Source: Chloroflexota bacterium
GTDB taxonomy: Bacteria; Chloroflexota; Dehalococcoidia; UBA2247; RBG-13-53-26
Direction: 5' to 3'
Length of the DNA stretch: 43,969 nucleotides
NCBI GenBank assembly: GCA_016876035.1
Contig: VGOE01000015.1
Coordinates: forward strand, 1-43,969
Shown here: positions 25,531 through 34,271 of the stretch, one piece after another
How the letters are laid out: each line of letters begins with the position of its first letter
Position numbering within the stretch: position 1 is the first letter of the stretch
Position numbers and translations under genes: made by a program
The notes under the pieces: model-generated
The model's input: only the letters and a program-made list of their open reading frames with translations
Databases searched by the model: none
What the model was told of the DNA's origin: nothing

Positions 25531-25646
25531 CACACATGGCGCTCACTCAGCCCCAGCACCCTAGCCACCTCTCGCACCCCCGCCCCTACCACAAGCACTT
25601 GGTTCAGTATCATCAATCTACCTTGCTCTCGTTGACTCAATATCAG
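25507..25646 (-). mobile_element. N-terminal remnant of a transposase (IS1202/ISNCY-like)
   Basis: The minus-strand frame reads LILSQREQGRLMILNQVLV, then VREVARVLGLSERHVWRL, a helix-turn-helix with the pattern typical of the N-terminus of IS1202/ISNCY-type transposases (SQxExxRLxVLxxVLxG-TxxEAAxxLGLSxRQVxRL). No catalytic domain follows. Directly upstream on that strand lie two GTCAGT motifs around AAAATGTCAG, possibly the element's end. It abuts the broken antitoxin gene. The rest of the gap to 25885 holds no gene. Confidence 0.55.
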
Positions 25647-25885
25647 TCTTCCCGCGGACTGACATTTTGACTGACCACTTAGCCACTGACAAAATCATAG
25701 ACCAACCTAAACACTCCTCGGGGCCTGTTGCCGAACCCCTTCACCAGAATCCTAGCCATAAGGTGGCAATTGAAATGATTATTCAGCCTGATCCTTTCAG
25801 CAGAGCTTTTTGAGCAGGTTTGCTACCGCAGCTTGTCATGCAACGAGCCCTACTCCCTGTCTGTGGGTTCAGGTCTCCTAGCCCC

Positions 25886-27325
25886 CTAAGCACCCTCCCC
25901 CATCTCAGCTTTGAACCTGTGATATTGGGCAACTCGGCTTAGAGCCCTGGACGCCCTTTCCAGAGAGCTATAAGTTGTGATATCGGCTTCTCTGAGTTCT
26001 CTAATGAACTCTTCAGCCTCCCCTGCCTTACCCTCGTCTCTCACAGCGACAACCACGGGCTTGCCTGTCGGGTTGTTCTTAGCAAAACTGGAGACGCATT
26101 TCTTGAATCCGGCAAAGTGCTCCGCCGAAAACCATTTGGCATAACCGACGCCCAGATGCAGAAGAATAATGTCAATGGCGGGGTCGGCGGCCACGATATC
26201 CAGGGCGCGTTTTAAGGTGTGCAGGTCCTCGAAAACGCTGCCTCCATCCAGTGGGTTTACCACGCTTTGATTCACGATGGTCATGAACTCTCGCAGCGCG
26301 GTGATCGTCTTATTGGACAGGGGTGGTACCTGGAGGCCCTCCTGGGAACAGACATCGCCAGCAGCTACACTATTCCCGCCGCCTCCCCCCCACACTGCCA
26401 CCCGCCCCCCGGGCGATGGCCTCAGACGGAGAAGCGTCATAGTAACATCAGCCATCTCCTCAATGGAGTTCACTTTTGTCACCCCTGTCTGTTTGAAGAA
26501 AGCTTCCCAAACCTGTCTGTCACCCGCCAGCGAGCCTGTGTGCGTGGCCGCAGCCCTGGCTCCAGCGGGTGAAAGCCCGCCTTTCCAGATGATGATTGGC
26601 TTCTCTGGGTTTACCTGGGTGACAAGCTGCTTGAACCTCCTGCCATTCTTGACCTCCTCGATATACATGCCTACTATCTGCGTCTCAGGATCGGTGGCCA
26701 GATACTCCAGGAAATCAGCAGAATCCATGACCAACGCGTTTCCGTAGCTTATAGCCTTGCTGAAACCGATCCCTTGCGACGGCCCCTCCCTGACAAAGGT
26801 CTGACAGTGGCCTCCGCTCTGCGAGAGGAAGGCCACCGGGCCCTGGGCCAGCACCACCTGGCTGTACATCTGCATGCGGTTCGAGGGCACATGATAGCCG
26901 AGGGCGTTCGGCCCCACTACTCTGAGGCCTCCTTTCAGGGCGATGTCGCGTAGCACGCCTTCCAGTCTCTTCCCCTCTTCTTCGCCGGTCTCCCCAAAAC
27001 CGGCGGTGCATATGTGTACGTCGACTGCCCCAACTGCAACGCAGTCCTTTAGCACCTGAGGTACCAGAGCTGCGGGCACTGTGACTATAATGTAGTCGGG
27101 CACCTCGGGGAGGGCGGCCAGACTGGGATAAGCCTTGAGACCCCCAATGATATCAGCCTTGGGGTTAATGGGGTATAAATGCCCCTGAAACTTGGCCTCC
27201 TGAAGCAGGCGAAGAAACATCAGTCCCGTGTAGCCCGGAGCAGAGTGACTCTCAGTCCTTGACACGCCGACAATGGCGATAGACTTGGCGTGAAAAGCTC
27301 TGTCCAGGCCCAGGTTTCCAGTCAT
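25886..27325 (-). CDS. ADP-forming acyl-CoA synthetase alpha-type protein (CoA-binding plus ligase domains)
   Basis: A 479-residue protein. The N-terminal CoA-binding Rossmann fold has SIAIVGVSRTESHSAPG and LYPINPKADIIGG. The succinyl-CoA-ligase-like domains follow: GLRVVGPNALGYHVPS, AFLSQSGGHCQTF, and AAATHTGSLAGD with His262 as the probable phosphohistidine. Archaeal-type acyl-CoA synthetases (ADP-forming) convert acyl-CoA, ADP and phosphate to acid, CoA and ATP, conserving energy. They need an ATP-grasp beta domain, which is absent here and not adjacent, so the partner must lie elsewhere or this is a non-canonical CoA transferase-like protein. ATG 27325 follows GGAGG; the longer frame to 27355 has no ribosome site. 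Confidence 0.8.
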   Translation of the reverse strand: MTGNLGLDRAFHAKSIAIVGVSRTESHSAPGYTGLMFLRLLQEAKFQGHLYPINPKADIIGGLKAYPSLAALPEVPDYIIVTVPAALVPQVLKDCVAVGAVDVHICTAGFGETGEEEGKRLEGVLRDIALKGGLRVVGPNALGYHVPSNRMQMYSQVVLAQGPVAFLSQSGGHCQTFVREGPSQGIGFSKAISYGNALVMDSADFLEYLATDPETQIVGMYIEEVKNGRRFKQLVTQVNPEKPIIIWKGGLSPAGARAAATHTGSLAGDRQVWEAFFKQTGVTKVNSIEEMADVTMTLLRLRPSPGGRVAVWGGGGGNSVAAGDVCSQEGLQVPPLSNKTITALREFMTIVNQSVVNPLDGGSVFEDLHTLKRALDIVAADPAIDIILLHLGVGYAKWFSAEHFAGFKKCVSSFAKNNPTGKPVVVAVRDEGKAGEAEEFIRELREADITTYSSLERASRALSRVAQYHRFKAEMGEGA

Positions 27326-27780
27326 ATCAACCTCCATTCTGGTGGTAGAAAACAAGCCTGTGGAAGTCAGGTATCAGGTCACTGAGAAACTGGCCTGGAA
27401 CACTGCCACGGCGACGACTTCACCCGTTCTAACCAGTAAACAAGTTCCAGGCATTTGAGCCATGACGTATCTGCCAGCTCCCGCAGGCCAACTCCACATG
27501 TGTCTTGCACAAAAATGGGGCATCTCAGGCACTGAGGAGATTGACACCTCAGTTACCAGGTCCCTGCCCCTGCTGTCAATATTATAGCTCTAGCGTGCCT
27601 CTATTGTCCTGTTCTTGATCCCACTGGGGGCTGTCCTGCTTTGGGGTAAGAGGTCCTACAGGCGAAGGTGAGATCTCTTGGTGCTTCCCGGGATGAAGCC
27701 AGGGTAGAAAGGGACTAGGAGGCACTGCTTAACCCCACAAGCTGGCTTGTAAGGGAAATCAATAAGGGTGGCCTTAGCAT
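27326..27780. other. Divergent intergenic region, no gene recognised
   Basis: Separates the leftward synthetase from the rightward kinase. On the minus strand a perfect TATAAT (27581-27586) is a possible -10 for the synthetase, with only a weak -35. Nothing coding is seen; small hairpins such as CTCAGGCACTGAGG occur near 27514. Confidence 0.35.
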
Positions 27781-27809
27781 TTGACAAGAGCCGATAATGG
27801 TTTTATGTT
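27781..27809 (+). promoter_or_regulatory. Promoter of the two-component system
   Basis: TTGACA (27781-27786), a 17-base spacer and TATGTT (27804-27809) lie 31 bases before the kinase ATG at 27841. The apparent longer reading frame starts inside the -35, so the later start is supported. Confidence 0.55.
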
Positions 27810-27840
27810 TACATTACAACGCGCAGGGAGGTGGGGAGAA

Positions 27841-29493
27841 ATGAGCAGTAAGGAAATGCCAATTCAGCCATCCGGAATATCAGGTTTGGACATAACACGG
27901 CGGGACCTGGTGGATTGTATTGAAGATGATCTTTTAGTCATCGATAGTGAGTACCGGATCAGGTTCGCTAATGCAGCTATATGTGGGAGACTTGGGAAGG
28001 CGGCAGAGTCACTTGCCGGACAGCTTTGCTACGAGGTCTTACACGAGAGAGACAGACCGTGTAGCCCACCTCTCTGGGATTGCCCGCTAGAAAGAGTCCT
28101 GCAAAACGCCTGCCTTTCCAGGACTATTCACCCTACCCGCCTCTACGGAGAGGACAGGTATCTCAAGATTACGTTGTATCCGCTTCGGGATAGCCACGGT
28201 AGTGTCGAAGCAGCGGTCGAACTCAGAAAAGACGTTACCTCAGAAAGAGCGCTGGAGACACAAATCCTCCGGCGACATCATCAGCTCTTGGCGCTGAGCC
28301 ACATTTCCAGTGCAGTGAGCGGCGAGCGAGATTTAGACACCATACTGAAGATCGCTTTGGACAATGTGCTGGAGATCATTAATGGCACCATCGGTGGGAT
28401 TCTGCTTCTAGACGAAGATACCAATACTCTGAGCTACCGCGTGCAACGTGGCCTGTCAGCCAAATTCGTCGAAAGTGTAAAGCTCTCGCTAGGTGAAGGG
28501 ATAGCTGGAAGAGTAGCCCAAAGTGGTCAGCCTACCCTGTCGGAAGACCTCTCCAAAGATCCGCGTACTGCTAACCCAGACCTGGCCAGCGCAGAGGGCC
28601 TCAGGGCATTCGTTAGCATTCCCCTGAAGGCTAAGGACAAGGTGGTAGGTGTGATGAATGTTGCCAGTCATTTGCGTGGGCGGTTTGGCGCAGATGATCT
28701 TGCTCTTCTCAATTCCATCGCGGACTATCTCGGCACGGCAATTGAACAGGCCAAGCTCTACGAAGGACTGGCCAGGGCAGGAGAGCGGTATCGAAGGCTT
28801 CTGCAGCATGCTCTGACTGCCCAGGAAGACGAACGGAAGCGAATTGCTCGGGAACTGCATGACGAGACCAGCCAAGCGCTCACCAGTATCACTCTCACCT
28901 TACAGGCCATGATAAGCATGGCAGAGATGAAAAATATCGGTGACACTGAGTTCATAGAGAGGCTACGGAAAGCGCACTCGTACGCCGTTCATGCCAGCAA
29001 TGAGATTGTGAAACTGATGAAGGAGTTGCGTCCCAGTCTGCTCGATGAGCTTGGGTTGCCGGCGGCGATCAACCGGTATGCCAAGAATACCCTGGAACCC
29101 CAGGGCATCAATGTATCTGCAGAATTCAAAGGCATGGAGCAGCGCTTACCTCAACAAGTGGAAGTAGCGCTTTTCCGCATCGCTCAGGGGGCCATAGGCA
29201 ACATCCTGGAGCACTCGGAGGCGCGGAATGCTTCTATCAAGCTCGACTGCGACGCAAATCAGTGCGTACTGCGAATTGAGGACGACGGCAAGGGTTTTGA
29301 TATTAGCAAGATCACGCGAGTAGACCCCAGGGGCCGTGGTGCTGGCTTGTTCACTATGAAGGAGAGGGTGAAGCTGATAGGTGGCAACTGCCGCATTGAC
29401 TCCCAACCGGGGCAAGGTACCAAGGTTACTGTCAAAACACCACTGGTTAAGGACTTCGTGGATGAGGAAGATAAAGGTCTTAATAGCGGATGA
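27841..29493 (+). CDS. Soluble sensor histidine kinase: Cys-rich PAS, GAF, HisKA_3, HATPase
   Basis: A 550-residue cytosolic kinase with no membrane helices. A PAS domain (about 20-135) contains Cys49, Cys63, Cys74, Cys81 and Cys91 in the pattern CYEVLHERDRPC-x6-C, which may bind a metal, Fe-S cluster or haem; this is inference. A GAF domain (about 155-305) follows, with GEGIAGRVAQSGQP. The NarL-type dimerisation domain has ERKRIARELHDETSQALTS with His340 as phosphorylation site. The HATPase has N-box ALFRIAQGAIGNILEHS and DDGKGFD. IAQGA-GNI replaces the usual xQExLxN. It is translationally coupled to the response regulator (32-base overlap). The input is presumably redox, oxygen or a small ligand in the cytosol. 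Confidence 0.9.
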   Translation: MSSKEMPIQPSGISGLDITRRDLVDCIEDDLLVIDSEYRIRFANAAICGRLGKAAESLAGQLCYEVLHERDRPCSPPLWDCPLERVLQNACLSRTIHPTRLYGEDRYLKITLYPLRDSHGSVEAAVELRKDVTSERALETQILRRHHQLLALSHISSAVSGERDLDTILKIALDNVLEIINGTIGGILLLDEDTNTLSYRVQRGLSAKFVESVKLSLGEGIAGRVAQSGQPTLSEDLSKDPRTANPDLASAEGLRAFVSIPLKAKDKVVGVMNVASHLRGRFGADDLALLNSIADYLGTAIEQAKLYEGLARAGERYRRLLQHALTAQEDERKRIARELHDETSQALTSITLTLQAMISMAEMKNIGDTEFIERLRKAHSYAVHASNEIVKLMKELRPSLLDELGLPAAINRYAKNTLEPQGINVSAEFKGMEQRLPQQVEVALFRIAQGAIGNILEHSEARNASIKLDCDANQCVLRIEDDGKGFDISKITRVDPRGRGAGLFTMKERVKLIGGNCRIDSQPGQGTKVTVKTPLVKDFVDEEDKGLNSG

Positions 29494-30115
29494 CCACGCC
29501 TTGGTGCGTGATGGAATTCGGGCATTGCTAGCGCTCGTCAGCGATGTAGAGGTAGTCGGTGAGGCGGCCAATGGGATAGAAGCCCTGGAGAAAGTCAGGG
29601 AGTTGGCACCGGACGTGGTGCTCATGGATCTAGCGATGCCTGTCTTAGGCGGTCTTGAGGCCACCCGCAGGATACGCCGTGAGTTCCCGGGGACAAAGGT
29701 GCTGGCACTGACCCAATATGAAGATAGCGAGAGTGTTGTCCCCATCATCGAAGCCGGGGCCTGTGGTTTCGTTACTAAGGTGGCTGCCTTTTCTGAGCTT
29801 GCTTCAGCTATTCAAGCTGCCTATAGGGGTGATTCCTTCCTATCTCCCTCAGCAGCAGCCGTTCTTGTGGAGGAATACCAGCAGAAAGCTAGCACAGGAC
29901 GTCGAGAAGACCCCTACGACAGATTGACAGATAGAGAAAGGGAAGTGCTCAAGTTGATTGTCGAGGGATATACCGCTCGGGAAATAGGCGATCGCTTGGT
30001 CATCAGCCCCAAGACTGTGGAATCGTACAAGACTAGCCTGATGAACAAGCTCAACATCCACAACAAGACGGATCTCATCAAGTATGCCCTGCGGAAGCGG
30101 CTCATAACCCTGTGA
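29462..30115 (+). CDS. NarL/FixJ-family response regulator
   Basis: A 217-residue transcription factor. The receiver (1-120) has acidic pocket Asp10-Asp11, phosphorylated Asp56 in VVLMDLAMP, and conserved Thr (ALTQYED) and Lys106. The LuxR-type helix-turn-helix (about 152-212) has LTDREREVLKLIVEGYTARE and ISPKTVESYKTSLMNKL. The start ATG at 29462 lies inside the kinase gene, a usual coupling for such pairs; the longer frame from 29381 has no function. It would be phosphorylated by the adjacent kinase. Targets are unknown; no binding repeat could be assigned nearby. Transcription meets the convergent amidase gene 136 bases on. Confidence 0.92.
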   Translation: MRKIKVLIADDHALVRDGIRALLALVSDVEVVGEAANGIEALEKVRELAPDVVLMDLAMPVLGGLEATRRIRREFPGTKVLALTQYEDSESVVPIIEAGACGFVTKVAAFSELASAIQAAYRGDSFLSPSAAAVLVEEYQQKASTGRREDPYDRLTDREREVLKLIVEGYTAREIGDRLVISPKTVESYKTSLMNKLNIHNKTDLIKYALRKRLITL

Positions 30116-30251
30116 TAACTTGGACGACCCTCGCCTTTTCCTACTCATAATGGTGCCGGCTGCTCAGTTCCTCGCCTAATAAAACGACTCCCAGCCAGCA
30201 CGCCGATGTGGTTCCTCAATTTCCATGCCCGACCTTCAGGTTCATGCCTTC

Positions 30252-31706
30252 TCATGCTGATATAGCCGGGCGTCGGCTCGCCCATGGCCGAGCTTGCTCA
30301 AGCTGTGCTGCCAGGCGAAAGAGCGTTGCCTCATCGCCGTAGCGCCCGACAAACTGAGTTCCCACAGGCAGGTTTTCCCTGTTCCAGAAAAGGGGCACGG
30401 ACATAGCGGGCCGCCCGGTGAAGTTAGCTACCCCTGTGAACGATGCACACTCGCCCTGACGCACAATGGCCTGCCACGGGTCCTCTGATGCTGAGTCAAA
30501 GGCACCTAGAGGCATCGGCAGCGTAGTCAATGTGGGCGTAAGCCACACATCATACTTGGAAAAGAAACGGTCGATGTTACGAGACGCCCTCTGTAGCACC
30601 GCTAGTGAGGATAAGAAGTCTGATAGGCTTTGGGTTCGTCCTATCTCGTACAACGTCCGGTTGAGCGGTTCGAATTGTTCGGGGGTGACGGTACGGCCGG
30701 TTAGGGAAGCGAAGCGGTCAATGGCCGAGGCAGTTCCAGCAAGGAGCACATTCCCAGCCGCGCTAGCCACCTGCTCGCCATCTACAGCAGGCATTGCCTC
30801 TTCTAAGTGGTGACCCAGTTCTTCGCACAACTGAACCGCATCGCACACCGCAGTAACGCAGTCGGCATGCACTGAGATGCTGCCAGAGTCTGGATAAGAA
30901 AAGGGAGGCACCGCAGTAGTGAAGGCGATGTTCAACTTCCCGGGGGCGGCACCCACCTCCTGCAGAAAGGGGCGCTTTGGTGGCGGTGCCCAGTATGGAT
31001 CGCCTATGTCAGCACCAGCCGTAGCGTCCAGCAGGGCCGCGCTGTCCCTCACTGAGCGGGTAATGGCATGCTCAACCAAAAGTGCGCCTAACATGTGGAC
31101 GTGGTCAGGGTCGAGAGGGTTGCGGCCTCGAGTGGGCTTCATACCAAAAACACCACAGCACGAGGCTGGAATCCGGATTGATCCACCGGCATCGTTGCCA
31201 TGTGCCATGGGGACCAGGCCGGCAGCCACAGCAGCCGCGGAACCACCACTGGAACCGCCTGGGCTCCGGGCAGTATCCCAGGGGTTATGGCACGGGCCAA
31301 ACAAACGAGGCTCGGTGGTGGGGCGAAGACCAAACTCCGGTGTGTTGGTCATCCCCAGGATGACCAGGCCAGCGCGCTTCAAACGCACCACAAGTTCACT
31401 GTCACGGTCAGGCACAAAATCTCGTAGAAATGCCGATCCCCAGGTCGACCGCGTGCCACGGCAGCAGACAATCAGATCCTTGAGCAGAAATGGCACACCA
31501 GTAAACGGTCCAGCAGGCAAAGTGCTCATGGCTGCTGCGCGTGCCTGTTCGTACATCCGCGTGACCACGGCGTTGAGAGCAGGGTTCAATCGTTCGATGC
31601 GCTCAATGGCTGCGTCCACCAGTTCGATAGGCGTCACCTTCTTGTGGCGCACCAGCTCAGCCTGAGCAATAGCATCCATAAAAGCAAACTCGTCGTGCCG
31701 TGCCAT
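30252..31706 (-). CDS. Amidase signature-family hydrolase
   Basis: A 484-residue cytosolic amidohydrolase. The Ser-Ser-Lys triad is visible: Lys in [16 protein letters not shown], the cis-Ser in [17 protein letters not shown], and the nucleophile Ser in [16 protein letters not shown]. The length fits the family (about 450-500). Members hydrolyse aliphatic and aromatic amides, nylon oligomers or aryl-acylamides. It is not GatA: the tRNA-amidotransferase partners GatB and GatC are absent and the C-terminus is typical of catabolic amidases. GGAGGTGGG precedes the ATG. The gene stands alone, convergent with the response regulator. Confidence 0.85.
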   Translation of the reverse strand: MARHDEFAFMDAIAQAELVRHKKVTPIELVDAAIERIERLNPALNAVVTRMYEQARAAAMSTLPAGPFTGVPFLLKDLIVCCRGTRSTWGSAFLRDFVPDRDSELVVRLKRAGLVILGMTNTPEFGLRPTTEPRLFGPCHNPWDTARSPGGSSGGSAAAVAAGLVPMAHGNDAGGSIRIPASCCGVFGMKPTRGRNPLDPDHVHMLGALLVEHAITRSVRDSAALLDATAGADIGDPYWAPPPKRPFLQEVGAAPGKLNIAFTTAVPPFSYPDSGSISVHADCVTAVCDAVQLCEELGHHLEEAMPAVDGEQVASAAGNVLLAGTASAIDRFASLTGRTVTPEQFEPLNRTLYEIGRTQSLSDFLSSLAVLQRASRNIDRFFSKYDVWLTPTLTTLPMPLGAFDSASEDPWQAIVRQGECASFTGVANFTGRPAMSVPLFWNRENLPVGTQFVGRYGDEATLFRLAAQLEQARPWASRRPAISA

Positions 31707-31849
31707 TGTCCCACCTCCGGAAGTCAGAAAACTGCTGCCTCACCTATTGACTTCAATTGACGGTGTTATCTGGAATTCTCTGTGGTGCAATATATGCTGA
31801 AGTCGCCTCGGATAATATGATAATCGGTCAGCAGTTGTCAACCTCCGTT

Positions 31850-31961
31850 GTGCAGTGTCCAGGACATACTATACAGTTTTCAGGCTATGGGTATGATGGG
31901 TATATTAACGAGGTCTTAGGGGTGACGGGATCAACGCTACCAATTTGGAGTCGAAACACTG
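31850..31961 (+). repeat. ~115-bp dispersed repeat, copy A
   Basis: The segment starts with the palindrome TGTCCAGGACA (31856-31866), then a CTATACAGTTTTCAGGCTAT block, and ends with TTTGGAGTCGAAACACTGG. It matches the reverse complement of 39739-39854 along almost its whole length with scattered changes and at least one indel, so it is not a conserved coding sequence. It lies upstream of the def promoter. The rest of 31707-32086 holds no gene. Confidence 0.75.
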
Positions 31962-32086
31962 GGGATCCTGCGAAATACGCTACCGTGTAAGACAATCTGT
32001 GTTCAGCAAGCCAACTGCCCGACCCGTAATACTAGCTGCGCCATGAAGATTTGCTGCATTTCGCGGGAAGCCTCATCTGTGAAAAT

Positions 32087-32115
32087 TTGCAGCGCCAGCC
32101 TCATCAGTCTATAAT
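32087..32115 (+). promoter_or_regulatory. Promoter of the def operon
   Basis: TTGCAG (32087-32092), a 17-base spacer and a perfect TATAAT (32110-32115) lie 100 bases upstream of the def start. Confidence 0.6.
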
Positions 32116-32214
32116 TGCTGGTTAGCTTAGATGCGGCCGCCCTTAAATCGGCTTGTGGTCACGAGGATTAGGCTCTTTGGCACAGTGCAAGGCCACCCTC
32201 AGAGGAGGTTTTGA

Positions 32215-32709
32215 GTGGCTACCCTGCCTCTTAGGCATGCTCCTGACCCGCTCTTGCGGCAGAAAGCGAAACGAGTTAAAGCCATCGATTCTAAAATAGA
32301 GAGGTTGATTGACGACATGCTGGAGACCATGCACGCTGTCGGTGGACTGGGATTGGCTGCCCCCCAGGTTGGTGTCTCGCTTCGACTAGCCGTAATGGCC
32401 CCACCTGATGAGGAGCCTGTAGTGCTGATCAATCCTGAGATGGTAAAGAAATCAGGGGAGCGGGTGGTGAGTGAAGCGTGCCTCAGTGTACCGGGATACA
32501 GAGGAGAGATCAGGCGCTCGGCCTCAGTTACTGTAAAAGCCCGTGATCGCCACTGGAAGGAAATACGCGTGAAGGCCACTGGACTGATGGCCCAGTGTCT
32601 GGAACACGAGATAGACCACCTTAACGGCATCTTGTATGTCGACCACCTGGAGAGCCAGGACAAGCTGGAGCGCGTCCCGCCTGAAGGAGAAGAAGAGCAA
32701 GGCCTGTGA
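32215..32709 (+). CDS. def: Peptide deformylase
   Basis: A 164-residue metallo-hydrolase that removes the N-formyl group from new proteins. The three family motifs are present: [10 protein letters not shown] (residues 44-53), EACLSVPG with metal ligand Cys89, and HEIDHLNG with His131, Glu132 and His135. The second motif reads EACLS in place of the usual EGCLS. GTG start with GAGGAGG eight bases upstream. The stop overlaps the start of the nucleotidyltransferase gene (TGATG), so the two are translationally coupled; both act in translation. Confidence 0.95.
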   Translation: MATLPLRHAPDPLLRQKAKRVKAIDSKIERLIDDMLETMHAVGGLGLAAPQVGVSLRLAVMAPPDEEPVVLINPEMVKKSGERVVSEACLSVPGYRGEIRRSASVTVKARDRHWKEIRVKATGLMAQCLEHEIDHLNGILYVDHLESQDKLERVPPEGEEEQGL

Positions 32710-34208
32710 TGAAGCTTTCCTTGAGACAGGAAGAAGTCTCAATCTTGATTCGAGTGAGGGACTTTCTAACCCAGGAGAAAATAGATAGCTATCTCGTCGG
32801 AGGATACATCCGCGACTCTCTGCTGGATCGCCCTACCAGAGATATTGACATCGCCGTGACCACCTCAGCTTTGGAAGCAGCCAAAAAGGTGGCCGCTGTG
32901 CTAAACGGCAGATACGTGCTTCTGGACGAGGCCAACGAAATAGCCAGGGTGGTCCTGCTCGAAGACGACTCAGTTCAAGGCCGGTGGCATCTGGATTTCT
33001 CCACGATACGAGAAGGCATCGAGGAAAATCTATCGCATCGTGACTTCACCATAGATGCCCTGGCAATAGACCTGAGAGAGCTGGAGACAGCTTCCGCTGC
33101 TTGCCTCATTGATCCCTTCCAGGGTCAGAAGGACCTGAAGGAAGGTATTATTAGAGCCGTAAGCGAAGCTGCTTTTGAGGACGACCCGGCTCGCCTGCTG
33201 CGCGCGGTGCGGCTGGCGGCCGAATACGGCCTTGCTATCGAGCAATGGACTGAAGCCTTGATTCAATCGCAGGCACAGCTTATATCCCAGGTAGCCGGAG
33301 AGCGGGTTCGAGAGGAGCTATGCCGTCTGCTTTCGGTCCAGAATGCTGCGCCTTACCTGTACTACCTTGATCGCTTGGGCCTTCTGACGGCCATCGTTCC
33401 TGAGCTGACCGCAACCAAGGGGGTAGAGCAGCCCCGAGAACACTACTGGGATGTGTTCCAGCATTCGATAGAGACAGTGGCCGCCCTTGAGCGTCTATTG
33501 CAAAGCGAAGACACAGCCCAGAAAGACGCCATCCTCAGTATGGTGCCGCATATTCCGCGCCTGAGTCAACATTTTCAACAAGAGGTTAGTCATGGCGTCA
33601 GCCGGGCCGTCTTGGCAAAAATAGCTGCTCTCCTACACGATGTAGCCAAGCCCCAAACAAAAAGCACCGAGCCAAACGGCAGGGCCCGCTTCTTAGGGCA
33701 TACCAAGCAAGGGGCCGCCATGGCTGGGGATATCCTACAGCGACTGAGATTCAGCAACAGAGAGATGAGGACAGTGCAGAAGATCATAGAATCGCATCTT
33801 CGGCTGTGGCAGATGGGTGGTGAAGGTAAACCTACTCACCGGGCCATCTACCGCTTCTTCCGCGATACTGAGGACGCCAGCATTGATATACTGTTCCTCA
33901 CTCTGGCCGATTTTCTGGCAGCTCAGGGCCCACACCTTGATATGTCAGAGTGGCAGCAGCATTGCCAGATGATAGAATACATCTGGTCGGAGCATGAGCA
34001 AGAAGAAGCAAGAATAATCCCCCAGAAGTTGATTGACGGCCACGATCTGATTGACATCTTGCGTCTTGAGCCCAGCCCAGTTATTGGCCAGCTTCTGGAG
34101 GCAATCCGCGAAGCACAGGGAATAGGCGAGATCACCACCAGAGAGGAAGCTATAGCCTTTGCTCGGAGGCAGCTCGACCAGTGTAAAACGAGTGAAAAGG
34201 TGGTATGA
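32709..34208 (+). CDS. cca: CCA-adding/poly(A)-polymerase-family tRNA nucleotidyltransferase with HD domain
   Basis: A 499-residue class II nucleotidyltransferase. The head has VGGYIRDSLLDRPTRDIDIA (GG plus DxD metal site), followed by neck motifs HRDFTIDALAID and EDDPARLLRAVRLAAE. A C-terminal HD phosphohydrolase-like domain follows (LAKIAALLHDVAKP with HD, then FLGHTKQGA and ESHLRLW). This is the bacterial CCA enzyme plan with an HD tail, although separate A-adding or CC-adding enzymes share it. It completes the tRNA 3' end. It overlaps def by one base at the ATG (or four at GTG 32706) and is followed by secD after 63 bases. Confidence 0.85.
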   Translation: MKLSLRQEEVSILIRVRDFLTQEKIDSYLVGGYIRDSLLDRPTRDIDIAVTTSALEAAKKVAAVLNGRYVLLDEANEIARVVLLEDDSVQGRWHLDFSTIREGIEENLSHRDFTIDALAIDLRELETASAACLIDPFQGQKDLKEGIIRAVSEAAFEDDPARLLRAVRLAAEYGLAIEQWTEALIQSQAQLISQVAGERVREELCRLLSVQNAAPYLYYLDRLGLLTAIVPELTATKGVEQPREHYWDVFQHSIETVAALERLLQSEDTAQKDAILSMVPHIPRLSQHFQQEVSHGVSRAVLAKIAALLHDVAKPQTKSTEPNGRARFLGHTKQGAAMAGDILQRLRFSNREMRTVQKIIESHLRLWQMGGEGKPTHRAIYRFFRDTEDASIDILFLTLADFLAAQGPHLDMSEWQQHCQMIEYIWSEHEQEEARIIPQKLIDGHDLIDILRLEPSPVIGQLLEAIREAQGIGEITTREEAIAFARRQLDQCKTSEKVV

Positions 34209-34271
34209 TAAGTGAAATTTGTGTTTTTCCCTTGGCGGGAATCCTCTAAAGGATAACATAGGAGTGATTTG

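Noticed and set aside
31757-31990. 77-aa plus-strand open frame
   Set aside because: Same repeat as above (copy A); no ribosome site.
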